From Loxodes magnus (Eukaryota; Ciliophora; Karyorelictea; Loxodida; Loxodidae): 64,000 bases of DNA. Positions within the stretch are counted from its first letter, which is position 1. The number at the start of each line of letters is the position of its first letter. Below the pieces are notes generated by a model. It had not been told where the DNA came from. It searched no databases and saw only the letters and a program-made list of their open reading frames with translations. The translations under genes were made by a program, and so were the position numbers. The DNA lies in NCBI GenBank assembly GCA_946699065.1, contig CAMPDV010000015.1, positions 372,001-436,000 of the forward strand, in the 5' to 3' direction. Of the stretch, positions 34,430 through 46,509 are shown one piece after another.

Positions 34430-36016
34430 ATTTATTAATTACCTTAATTAATTAAATACAGCAGCTTTAACTTAGGCATTCTAAAGCATAGCTAGAACCT
34501 ATTTATTTTATATTTTAAATCTTTAGCTTTAATATTAAACTAGAGATTAAGATTTGCTCTAAAAGGAGAAAAAGCTAGTAGAGAAGACTCTCGTCTAAAA
34601 AGGAGATCTAGAACTGTATAGCAATCAAGTCTTTAAGTAGTTAATATATAATTTATGCTTAGTTAGTTATGAAGATTAATAATTATTAGCCAGCTTTAAA
34701 GACTTATACAAGCAAGATAAGCCATAGATTGATAGCCACTTTCTTAGTTATTTATAAAATCTAAAATTAAAAAGCTAGATCTGCTTACTTATTATGATGC
34801 TTCAAACGTATCAAATATATAAAGAAAGCTATTTTCAAAGGTTTAAATCTTAGTGTTGCTCAATAACTAAATTTTAGAATGACTTAAGAATTTTATTTCT
34901 GACTTCGAGTTTCCATACTTTGATGTATTTGGTTAAAATTAAAGATAAATAAGCTGAAGATAACTTATAAAGATAGGTAATAAAAGAAATTCTAAAGCAT
35001 GAATTCTCATAAATACAGTAGATAATAGTAAAGCATATTGATGAATCCTTTAAGCTTTATATCTAAAATAAAGATATTTTCTTATATACAAATGGAAGAT
35101 TTACTATAATTAAAAATAAGAAATTTAAGTAGAAGTAGAGGGAATATAAAAAGGAAAGAAGCAAACATAAACAGTTGAAAGCTAATATCTGCCTTAGGAG
35201 TTTCTAAGGATCTAAGTATTCTAAAATTCTGTCAAAGTCCTTTAAGAATAAGTATTTGTTTGGTTTATCAGTGTAGATACATCTACGTCTGTAAATAAAT
35301 ATATCCTTTGCATTTTTAGTTGTATTTAGTATTTTTCAAGTATAGTTATTTGATGATTATGGTTATTTCTATAATACTTAGTTGTATGAAGAGATATAGA
35401 TAATAGGATTTGAACATAAAAAGTAACCAAATTATAGTAAAATAATAGAAAACGGAGTTATTTTGGTAATTTAATTAAGTAACAAAATTATAAGGATATT
35501 AAGACATAGTTAAAAGGATTTTTCTAGTCAATATTTACATACATATAGCTATCATATTACAAGTTCTTTTGGTATTAGAATCAATAATTATAATTCGAGT
35601 TAATAAAGTCTAATTAGAGTAAATACTTATATATAATAAATGATTCTTTAGATTAAATAAAATTAATTGAAAAATATAAAAGGTTTTTAGTATAAAAGGA
35701 TAAAAATTAACAAATTGGGGATACTTTTAGCTATAACTCAAGAAGAAATTGATATACAAAGTAATATCAATTAAAAAATCTCCTTATATTCTAATATTAG
35801 GATATTTAAGAAAAATCTACGAAAGATGGAATCAAAAAATAAAGCATTATATTTATAATATGAGACTCTCTTATCACATTTTAAATAAAAAATCGTTAAT
35901 TTTCAATATAAGGCTTAGCAAGCCTTTCAAGTTACAAATATTATGAAGCTAATTAATTTATTATAATATATCTACTTCTATATCCTCTATATTCATAATA
36001 ACTACATGATTTATTC
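34430..36016 (+). pseudogene. Membrane-protein gene truncated at the right arm boundary
   Basis: A long plus-strand frame of protein-like composition runs from about 34430 (FINYLNQLNTAALTQAFQSI) through 35960, with a hydrophobic span near 35305 (NISFAFLVVFSIF) and segments such as LFDDYGYFYNTQLYEEIQ and GIRINNYNSSQQSLI. No clear start ATG was found; the first part overlaps the upstream region of the SDR gene. The frame stays open across 36017 but there enters the antisense of the right arm, so its original 3' end is missing. Unrecognised; similar in style to the other membrane genes here. Confidence 0.4.
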
Positions 36017-37125
36017 CAGCTTTATATAATTAATTTTTATGCTTCTGAAATGTAATAAACAGCTCTACCTTTTGAAGATAATTCTAAAAGCTTTCTTTAT
36101 CATTTAGTTTTCTTCAAGTTCTTTGATAAATCTTGTGATAAATCCTTTTTTATAATATTTGCTTATATTCTATCTCATCTTAATAGTCTACTAGTAATGC
36201 TCCTCTTATTCGTATTAAAGCTATCTAACCTAAGTATTAAGCTTTAGTACCTTTAATCTACGATAAATTAAAATTTTGATATATTTGCAAACATACTCTT
36301 TAGCATTAATCGTATCTAAGCTTCGAAATCAAATAGCTTTAGCTAGAATCTGGATTAAAGCTAAATTCCATTAATCTCTTTCTTAAGCTATACTCTTGAT
36401 ACCTGAGTTATTTATTCAAGATATTAGTTCTAAATACCTTAAGCTAGGGATCTACCACTAAGCTTGAAGACTGATTACAATACTGCTCTTTTAAAATTAG
36501 TTTATGAAAGCTTTTAATTCTTAATCTTTTAAATTGGTTGCTATGCAGTTAAATAGAAAGCTCTCATAATTGAAGTTTATAAGTTCCGAGAAAAGCAATA
36601 TAAAATAAGTTTCTCTAAAGCTGGAAAAGAAAGTTTAGTTAGGTACCCAATGACAGAAAGGTCAGTTGTTTAGCAAAAAGCTTTCATCTATTCTATGTAA
36701 AGTGTTTTTTATAAAAAACCAAAGTAAATCGAATTTGAATGCTTAGCATTTCTTCTTCTTGCATATTTCAAAAAGCGCAATTACGAATTTCTAAAATTTC
36801 TATTTCTCAACTTAGTTACCCTAGTACAAGCTCTATATTAAGTGAAGAAATTTTAATCAGCTCTTCTTTACTTAGCAATCATTTAAATCTAAATATTGCA
36901 GCCTAGGCTTATAGACTTTCACTATTTTGCTTAGTAACAGTATACTGAAATAGCTTTCTTAATTTCTATTAGCAAGTTTATAACTAACTAGGATAAAATG
37001 CTAGATATTTAGTAAGAATTAAAATTGCTTTAGTTACTCATAACCTAGCAAATTTAGTTGCAATGTTTCTAAACAAAGAATTGAGTAAAAAGAATTAACT
37101 TGATAGACTTATTATTTTCATATAT
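35993..37125 (-). pseudogene. Leucine-rich-repeat reading frame behind the right surface gene, 3' truncated
   Basis: Mirror copy of 26880-27988. After the arm boundary at 36017 the frame reads only seven further codons before a TGA at 35993-35995, whereas the left copy continues for about 135 more codons. The LRR frame was therefore cut when the right arm was formed. It has the same missing start as the left copy. Confidence 0.5.
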
Positions 37126-40100
37126 TTTGGAATATTAAAATATAATATTTAACTAAATCTGCTATTCTCAAGCTTCATCCTCTCCTCGAAATTTTTATTC
37201 TCCTGCTTTTTCTTCCTCATCATAAAAGAAGTTTAGGTTTGATCGTTTGGTTAATTAAATTCACTATAGTTGATTACTTATGCGCGCATTTGCAAGTTGG
37301 TGTTTTATTATTGATCTCAATAAGTTTCGTCTTATAGTCATGCTTATTTTGTTTAAAAATTGCATTTATTGGTTTATATTTTCTTCTTGAGAAGTGATAG
37401 TTAAAGTCTAATTTGTTCTTTGTTATAAACTTATGAATATTCATCTGTCTATAGAGTATTTTTGGATTCTCTTAATTAATTTCCTTTTTCATCCTATAAG
37501 TCTTCTATAATAAAATCCTCTTTCTCTCTGCTAACATTACATTTATCCATACTGTGATCTATTTTATCGACTTTAACAGTTCGTATTGGCATTTAAAAGG
37601 TCTATTAGTTACTCTGATACGTCTTATCTTAGAGTTTTCTGTTTTTGTACTTTTGAAGGAATAATTTAACTCTTTTATTTCAGTATTTAGACTAAGTTAA
37701 TAAAAGGCTTTGGTTTACTTGGTTATAAAGATCTAGCAAACTAGTATCTAGTAAAAGAAATCATTCCATTTATTTGAAACACTTAGCTAAGCCATCTTAC
37801 TAGCAAGCTCCATACAACCTTTTAAAGTGTTTATTATCTTAGTCTAAGTCATAATAATCCTAGTCTATCTGGCTGGTTCTTTCTTGCTTGTTTGATTTTT
37901 TCTGTTTCTTGCTAATTTTTTCTTGGTTCATTCATTTATCTACTAGATCATTTAATGGAATTTTATTATGAAAGCAGGTTAGGTAGGAATACCATTTAAT
38001 AGACATTTGCTACATTTCATAGCCAAACTCTATGATAACCTAACGAATCCAACTTTAGATATAAAATCCATTTACTAAAGCTAAAAGGATGAAGATGGTA
38101 AGATCAACGACTTGATAACTCTGACCTGAATCGAAGTAAGTACCACAATACAAAATGAAAAGGGAAATAAGCAGGTAATTAGTTTCCAAGGTGTTTAGCT
38201 CTTCCTTCACAAAAGGCTTGAACTTAAGTTAGAGATAAATGCAAATTATTAGGATTAAGATAAGACACCAAAATTAGAAGATTATAGTAGCGTTCTATAG
38301 GAAAATGAAGATCAGAGAAATTGCAAATTTCTCATACATTTTTACGAACTCTCAGTAATAGAACTTCTCGTTAAAGCCTATTGTTAAGAACCCAAATTAA
38401 GATTTAATCAGAATGGTCTTAATAACATGTCGCTTTTTGTATAGATATAAAGCTACTATCAAAGGAACTAAAATTCCATACAGCATAAGTCCAGGTAACG
38501 CAAAGCTTAGGACAAACTATAGATGCTTTCCCTTTCAGCATTCGATGTCAGTATAGGCATTTAAAACATAAAAGTCTTATGAAATTTCATAACAGCTGAA
38601 AGCACTAAAAACAGTAAGTATTAGATTAGTGATAAGCTAGAAGAAAGTAACACTCATTATTGTAATAAATACTGTTTAACTGAATAGCTTTCTGCTTAAT
38701 AGAGAGTAGAGAAATAGAAGCAGTAAGCAAGCTACTAAAATTATGAAAGGTGCAGATAAAGAAAATATCACTTTGTCATAGTATCTCTACTCTCCTTCAC
38801 TATAAATGCACTCAAATCTAAAGATACTCGAAGTTGTGCTTATGTATTGACTATTTATCTAGAATATTTCTTTTAATGCTTTCGGTCAGTTAAACTTAAA
38901 GTTTTAAATCAGAACCGAAAACTGCATATAGTTAGTAAGTATCTTGAAATAAACACCATAGTACGAATCTTATTCGTAAGCTGACTTTAAGGTGTATCTG
39001 ACTAAATAAATAACATAGAGTATAAAAAAAGTAAAAAGGAATAAAGCCAAAATTATGCTCGAATTTCGTTCTAGACATTTTTAGCAATTGCTAAGACCAT
39101 CTTTCGTTCAATTTTACTCACATACGTCGCATAAAGTTCCTTTATATCCCTTTTCACAATAACCTGTCCACTTTATTTGCTACTATTTACCTTCTCTTTG
39201 CCTCTGATCTGTTAGTTGGATATATTTTTAAATGAAGCTGTATCTTAATTAAGAACCCAAGCAAGAATATTAGTTAGGACATTTATGAATTATTTCCGTA
39301 GTTTAGTTTTATCTTCAATATCCTTTAATTGGTAACACTAAATCATTACCATAGCATCGAGCACCTTTCATACACTCTTTACACGAGTTTTAGTTTATAT
39401 TCAAAGAATATTATCCATATAAGCAGTTTTGACATCATATTCCATCTACTAAGATTTAGCCACGTAAGCAACTTGTGATATTCAGTTTCAGTTCGATTAC
39501 ATTTAAAGAACTTATGTTTGCAAATACATTTGATTTGTCAATGGCATCAGTTTCTAGCTTCAAGTTAATAGAGTTTCCTGGTTTAGCTTTTATTATAATA
39601 TCACTTACATTAAAAACTCCTTGCTCAGCATATACTCTCGTTTTACCAGCTATCTGCGCATCATCGTCTGAGTATATTGTAACGTAAGAGTTTTCGTCAG
39701 TTTTCACGGTTTGCCCAAATATATCTACAATATAGAATATAGAAGGAGGAGATTAAAAGCCTGGCAGTTAATTGGTTATTTATCTATTTGATTTTCCTTT
39801 ATAGCAGTGAGATAAAACTTCATCGGTTGATCTATTTGCTAGTTTAAAAGCGAAAGATGCAAAATGATTTCCATAGTATGCTGAATTATTTTAGTATAGA
39901 AGACAAGATTAATTATCTTCTAACTAGGGAACAAAATTAGGAAAGACTCCCTAAAATGAAATTGCGCCTCCTTCCCCTAATTTGCTTTTTATTTGGTTAT
40001 TGATGAATTAATTATTGTCAAGTGTATAGTCACATTTTCAGTATTTATCACAAATAAGTCTTAATGCTCCTCCTTTAGACTCTTACTCGCTATCTATTTT

Positions 40101-43100
40101 ATTGTCCTAAAATAAGTTTTTTATGAAAATTACATTTGCATTCTGAACAAATCCTACACCTCCATGCTACTTTGCCTAACAATTTTAAAACGAGTTGCTA
40201 GTAAAGAAATACTATTATTGTGGCTTATCATTTAAGATCGCAAAACATGAGCCTGTCTATGCTTTTTAATCCGAACATCTGCATCTTTACATATTTAGAT
40301 GAGAGTTTTTAGAATAAATAGCACTTCCATAACTTTCATGGCTTTCACCATGGATAAATGTATTGCCACTGAAATTTGCTTAACTGCTTTCAATGTAAAT
40401 AGCAGTGCTTGTATAGTTACTTAGCAAACAATTTTCCATTACTATTTAAGATTCTTTTATATACATAATTGAACCTTATTCAGTAGAGTTATTATCTTGA
40501 AATATCACTTGTGATATTTTTAGCTTAGATTAGCTACTATAAATAAGTCCCTGGTTAGAATTCATGCCTAGAAATTTGGTTTAACTTAAATTTAGTGTTG
40601 AGTTAGTTAAATAAAAGGCGCTTCCTAGTTTTCCTTTTCCATTTTTGAATTAAGAATCTATTATTTCTATTTCAGCTGAAAAGTCGCTCATTATAAACGT
40701 GCCTGTTTACGCCTATTAGTCATAGAACGAAGAGTTAGTTATAGTAAGCTAAGAGTCTCATATCAAGATACCTGAAGTAAGTTCTTAAGCTTAGTTCTAA
40801 TGAAATGTAGCGTTTTCAAGCTTTATTAAGCTTTTATAAGCAAAGACTATTGAATTATAGCCATAGTTATTATAGATCTTTACGTTACACATCTTATTTC
40901 ATCTTTCCTTTCCCGAAGTTCATAGATTAATAATACCCATAGATTTAACAGTATTATTAGTAATAAGTACGCTGTCTAGGTTTAATCAAGAACCTTGCAA
41001 ATATAAAAAGGCGCCTTCATTTGCGAAGTTGTTCACAAAATCGCAATTTCTGGCCTGGAATTTACTATCTAGCTAAAGGTAACCTATTCCTCCATACTTT
41101 GATGCTTAGTTTCTGTCACAAGAAACTGAATAAAAGTTTAGATTAGTCTTTTAGATGTAAAAAACAGCTCCATATTATGCTAAGTTGTCTTTAAATAACG
41201 AACTATAAACTACTATTTAAGAATCAATAGCTTTCAGTGTACCTCCAACACTTGCTTTATTTTAATAGCTATTAATGAAGCTTAAACTACCTATTACTTA
41301 CTAGAATGAAATTATACCTCCATTTTCTGCAGAGTTATTAAAGAAATCACAATTTTCCATTTAGATATAGTCTTGATTAGCTTCAATCAAACTACCAGAA
41401 TACAAAGCTATGTTACTTAAGAAACTGCAGTTGAGTATTTAATATGAAGATAGCTGAGATTATATGGACACTCCCTTAAATCCTTCATTTCCTTCGAATC
41501 TGGTCTATTAAATGATGGATTGCGAATATTTCTGAGAAACCATGAAACCTTATTTTGCTATATTTTTAAATAAAGTGCAGTTTGAAATCAAAAAGTTCTA
41601 ATTAAAAACCTCTATAAGAGCTCCAATATTAATAGCATTATGCTGCATAGTAGTCTTCCAAGCTTCTAAGTATGTATTTTTATTTTCGATGACTCCATAT
41701 TTGGCTTAGTTATTGCTAAACTCACTTTCATTTATATAAAATTAACTTATGTAAAGCGAACTTATAACTGAATAGGCTTTATTACTAATGAATTTACAGC
41801 TATCTAAATGCAAGATATCTGATATACTCGCCTCTATTACATTTCCGTTTTCAGCAGTATTATTTTCAAACTTAATTAGCTCCAGAAAAGCCTTAGTCTA
41901 AATTAAGGTAATAACTGACCCATACTAAGCAAAATTGTGAATTATCTAACTGGTAGATTGAATTAGATATGATTTAGATAAGTATATTACAGCAGTATTA
42001 GTACTGTTATTGTTTCGTATTTCGCTCTAATTTAAATAAACAGTTGCTAGCTAACCAAATAAAAACCCTCCATATATATCTGCTTTATTTTCTATTATAT
42101 AAGCGTTAAAAATGTAGGCAGTAGAATTTTCTAAGTATAAGCAGGCTCCATACTAAGCTTAATTCTTTAAGCCAGTGAAATTTTGAATTTCCAAATAGCT
42201 TTTTTCAGAATAAATAGCTCCTCCTCCCATTTAAGCAGAGTTATTTTAGCTTACTATATTTTTTATTGTAAAATTAGAACCAAAACTGTATAAAAAAGCC
42301 CCCCTTTAAGCAAAATTACTAGAAACTGATACATTTGATATTTCGGCTGTTAATTAGCTAAGGAATATAATTCCATTTTGTAAAGCGTTATTTTGTATAA
42401 TCACTAAATCAGTTAAATTTAAGCTAATTTAAGAAAAATAAGCAGCGCTTCCTTGTTCTGCTGTATTGTGCATAAAACCACAACTACTTATTCTAGATCT
42501 TTATGACTAATGTGCTAAGATGTAAAAAACTCCTCCTTTTTGCTAAGCTGAGTTTTAAATAAAAGTACTATCTATTATGGAGGAAAAGTTAGTTCATTAA
42601 AAGCAAGCAAATCCTCCATTTTCTTTTTCTGCGATGTTATTCCTAGCTCTGATATTTGAGATTTTATCTGTTTATGAATATTATAAAAAGATAGCTCCTC
42701 CACAAAACATAGTCACTCCATTACCAACAAATTCGCAATTTCTAAAAGTTTAGAAAATAGAGTTTATAGCACTTATAGCTCCCCCGTATTTTTAAGCGGT
42801 ATTATGATAAAACTAATTATCAATTAAATTTATTTAGACATTTTCAAAATAAGCTGCTCCACCTTCAATTTCTGCACTATTTTACTAAAATATGCTTGAT
42901 TACGTAATATTAATTATTACATCTACTAGATAAAAAACTCCTCCGCTATAACTTGCTTTGTTTTGTTCGAATATACTATCAGCTACTAGTTCTAAACTTG
43001 ATTACTATAAAAGAAGTAATCCACCTGATTTAAGAGCAATATTTAAAAAGCCAGTTATATTTATAAATATTCCTATTTATGACTGATCAACAAATAAAGC

Positions 43101-43965
43101 GCCACCAGACTAATTTGCTTTATTTTTATTAAAATTGCTATTAGATATTTACTTTATATAAAGCTAACTTGCATAAATAGCCCCTCCAAACTAAGCTTAG
43201 TTTTATACAAAGGAATTATTTTTAAAGATATTTATTCAAGTTTATTAGAAGCAGATACTTCCTCCTTTATATTATGCTTCGTTCTTTTCAAAAAAATTGT
43301 TAGAAATGATATTCACTCAACTTTTATAAATCAACAAAGCCCCTCCGGCTTAAGAAGCATTATTTTATAAAAATTAATTATTCTGCAAATAGTTTAAAGA
43401 AGTATCTACAATGCACATGAAGCCTCCATCTCCATTCTTAGCAGAATTTTGTAAAGCTACGTTATTAGAAATGTAAGTTACGTTTGCTGTTTAGATAAAC
43501 AAAGCTCCACAATACAACTAATCCGCCTAATTGTTTTTAAATAAACAACTAACGATCCAATTTATACTGCTATTATATATACTTATAGCTCCTCCAAAGT
43601 AATTGGCTCAATTTGAAATAAAAGAATTGCTTGAAATATAATCTACTGTCGAATTAGCAAAGCTAATACTTCCCCCTAAAAGATATGCAAAATTAGACCT
43701 GAAAATGTTATTATCTATAGAAATAATTTCACTCTATTAAAAGGAAAAAGCACTACCATTATTTTAAGCTTTATTCTCCTGTAATAAATTATATTGTATT
43801 AAATCAAATTTTGATTATAAGGAACTTAAAAATCCTCCATTCGAAATTTCAGCTAGATTATTTTCAGCTGAAGTATTTAAAATTGCTGTTACATTAGATT
43901 CTTAGATATATATAGCTCCTCCAGAATCCTGTGCCTTGTTATTTATAAAAGTGCAATTTTTTATT
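36017..43965. repeat. Right arm of the 7.95-kb inverted repeat
   Basis: Reverse complement of 20040-27988 with the few base differences listed there. The inner edge at 36017 joins a truncated membrane gene (34430-36016). The outer edge at 43965 lies inside the surface gene, where homology to the left copy continues at the protein level only. Confidence 0.95.
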
Positions 43966-45176
43966 TATAGAATGCTACTTTGAAATGCAAAAAGCGCACC
44001 TCCTATAAATTATACATAATTGGTAATAAACTAATTGTTCTCCAAAGAGACCATTTAAGCTTGGAATAAAAATATACTACCACCACCCCCTTATGCATTG
44101 TTAAGCTAAAATATACAGTTTAAAACTTCCAATCTTGTCGATTTTTCAATAAAGATAGCTCCACCATTTTTTGCCGTATTATTGATGAACTTATTTCCCT
44201 TAACACTCATTGATGAGTTCTTCGCCTAAATAGTTCCGTCGCTATTTGTTGCTAAATTATTAGAGAATTAGCTTAGGAGTATTTGAATGGAAGAATTATT
44301 CAATTATATAACAGAATATTATAGAGCTGTGTTATTATCAAATCTAGAGTTTACTATTTCTAACGAGGAATCTTCTAAGAGTAATGAACCCTATCCCGCA
44401 GTATTTTTATAAAAATTCGATCTTAGAATTGAAAAATTACTACTCAAGCCTAAAATAATATTTCCTTTGTTTTCAATAAAGCTACAATTATTTAAGCTGA
44501 TGTTTGATTTTAAAGATAATAGAAATTATCCAGATGTTTGGACGCTGTTTTGTCAAATAAACACGTTAATTAGAATAAAATTTGAGTCTTTAATGGAAAA
44601 ATATGATAAGAAGTCTGCCTAAAAGTTTGTAAAAGATGAGTTTATAAGTGTTAGACTGGAATTATTTGCTTTTATTAATGTATTATTTTTATAATCTTCA
44701 CAGTCCATATTTTAACAGGACTCGAATTTACCTCTAAATACAACATCTTATATAATAAGCTTTTCTTAAAAAAGTATCAAAGTAATGGAAGGATCTTAAA
44801 TCGAAATTTAAGCTATTTTGATGCTATTTTTGCACATTGTTTCAACTAATTCCTGTTCACAATCAAACTTTTTAATTATAATATTTTTAGGTCCTTAGGT
44901 TGCATCATTTTCTATTAGAATTTCGCAAGTCTCTTCATCTCCAGAGCATTCTAGTTCATGATCATGAGGAGATATTCAAATTATATTTTTTTAGTTTTAT
45001 TTAGTCATTTATAGTGCTTTTTCTATGCTTACTAATGGTTCTGCCAAAGTGCCTTATTACAAAGCGTTATAAACTGAGGGTGATGTAACATAAATTTCCT
45101 AGTTCTGAGATTTTGGAAGAAATGCAAGGAGTAATAAAACTAAGATAATTAGATTTGTATACTTACTCATCCACAT
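37038..45176 (-). CDS. Giant beta-helix/7-TM surface protein, right copy (about 2,712 aa)
   Basis: Paralog of 18814-26967 in opposite orientation. ATG at 45176 (or the second Met at 45170) begins a good signal peptide (KYTNLIILVLLLLAFLPKSQ). Residues ~30-405 are homologous to, but clearly diverged from, the left copy: shared landmarks are QEIYVT, a GTL-x-x-P-x-x-SIE block, ISPH, and GPKNIIIKKFDCE. From residue ~405 on (43965 downward) the two are virtually identical, including the beta-helix, the Cys-rich GYWR module, seven membrane spans and the tail, down to the TGA at 37038-37040. Predicted surface protein; function unknown. The open frame over more than 8 kb argues that both copies are functional. 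Confidence 0.85.
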
Positions 45177-45590
45177 TTAATATAGACAAGGCTTAATTTA
45201 TTTTTAAATAAAATAGGATTCATTCTAATTTATTGCTAGTAAATGATGAACTTTGTAATTATCTCAAATCCTTGCTTTTTATTTTTAGATGCTTTTAATA
45301 TATAAATCTATATCATATCTTCACTTATAAGTTCGTTTAAACTTACCCCTCCTGTAATCGACTCTAGATTTTTTATACTTTTTAATGTTTTTTTTATATT
45401 TTCTCAGTCAATTAAATTAAAAAATTTCCTTAAGATATTATTTTTAGTTGTAGTGTTAATGATAATAATGCTTATACTCTAAAAAAGAAAGGATTGATAA
45501 GGAATGTTCAATAAGTATGGATTAGATTAAATTTCTTATTAATTTATATTAAAAGACATATCTTTTCTTCTTTTGGTAGAGTTATTATAT

Positions 45591-46420
45591 TCATTAAGTT
45601 TTAAGCTAAAAGTATACAAATAATTATCCCTTTCTCTCTGATTTTACAGAAGATAAGGATTTAAATTAGCAGGAAATAAATTAAGTTAAGAGATCATTAA
45701 GCAACTAAACGTCTTAACCTTTCTTCTTTTGATTGAATTTTACCTGTTCTGTTCTTTGGTTACATTGAAAGCCGAAACTAGCTTGAATAAAATTATCTAA
45801 TTACTTTAATTTCTTTTAAAGCTAATGATTCTTCATCTCCACCCAGTAAATCAAATTAATTTGTCTATCCTTTATGCTTAATTCTTTAAATTTTTCTACT
45901 TATCCATAGCTTGGTGCTTTCAGGCTTAAATATTTTATCTTTTTCTATATTTCAAACGCTAATCTAATTTCGACTATCTTGATTTATTAGACATTTGGGT
46001 TTAAATTTTTTTCTAAGCTTGATAATAAAAGCTGAATAAATGGATCTATTTCCTAATTTTCATTGAACTAAAAGTTTCCAATCTTTTAAGGCAGATAACT
46101 TTGATTTTCTTTCTTTGTCTACAAACAAATATTTAAAGGCAAGCTAACTTTCTATTACTATATATCTTAGATGCTAGCTTTACTAGTTATCTGATACTTT
46201 CTCTTTATTTCTTATCCTTCATTGCTAGTATTTCCTTATATTACATATCTATCACTCTTTATGCTTTATCTTATTAGTTTAATATTTAAATAAAAACATA
46301 ATAAAAGGTTAAATCATAAACAGCTTATTTAGTTATAAAAAATAGGCTGAAGACATAAAGAAAATTTAGACTTAGTAACAAGAAAGAGTTCAGACAAAGA
46401 GCATTTTTAAGGTTTTAGTT
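45591..46420 (-). CDS. Hypothetical protein upstream of the right surface gene
   Basis: A minus-strand frame ending at TGA 45591-45593 has protein-like composition over about 220 codons (for example KIGNFQFNENQEIDPFIQLL, IKIVEIRLAFEIQKKIKYLS, KLKQLDNFIQASFGFQ). The start was not found; the frame stays open through about 46420, where a hydrophobic stretch appears (WFNLLLCFYL). The Leu/Ile spacing is LRR-like but no clear consensus is visible. It overlaps the possible 5' part of the divergent plus-strand membrane gene. Family not recognised. Confidence 0.4.
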
Positions 46421-46509
46421 AGCTTAGTTCATGAATTCTTATATATAGTAAGGCGATTAGATTAATTTGGAAAGATATAGGAAAATTAGATGCTTTGGAT
46501 AACAATTAA

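Noticed and set aside
20040-43965. rDNA-type palindrome or telomeric foldback
   Set aside because: No rRNA genes or telomere repeats are present, the spacer is 8 kb of unique genes, and flanks on both sides continue.
20000-44000. CRISPR-like or satellite interpretation of the many GGAGGAGCT-type repeats
   Set aside because: The repeats are spaced at 35-45 codons, keep one reading frame and vary freely between the motif residues, as expected of beta-helix turns and not of DNA repeats.
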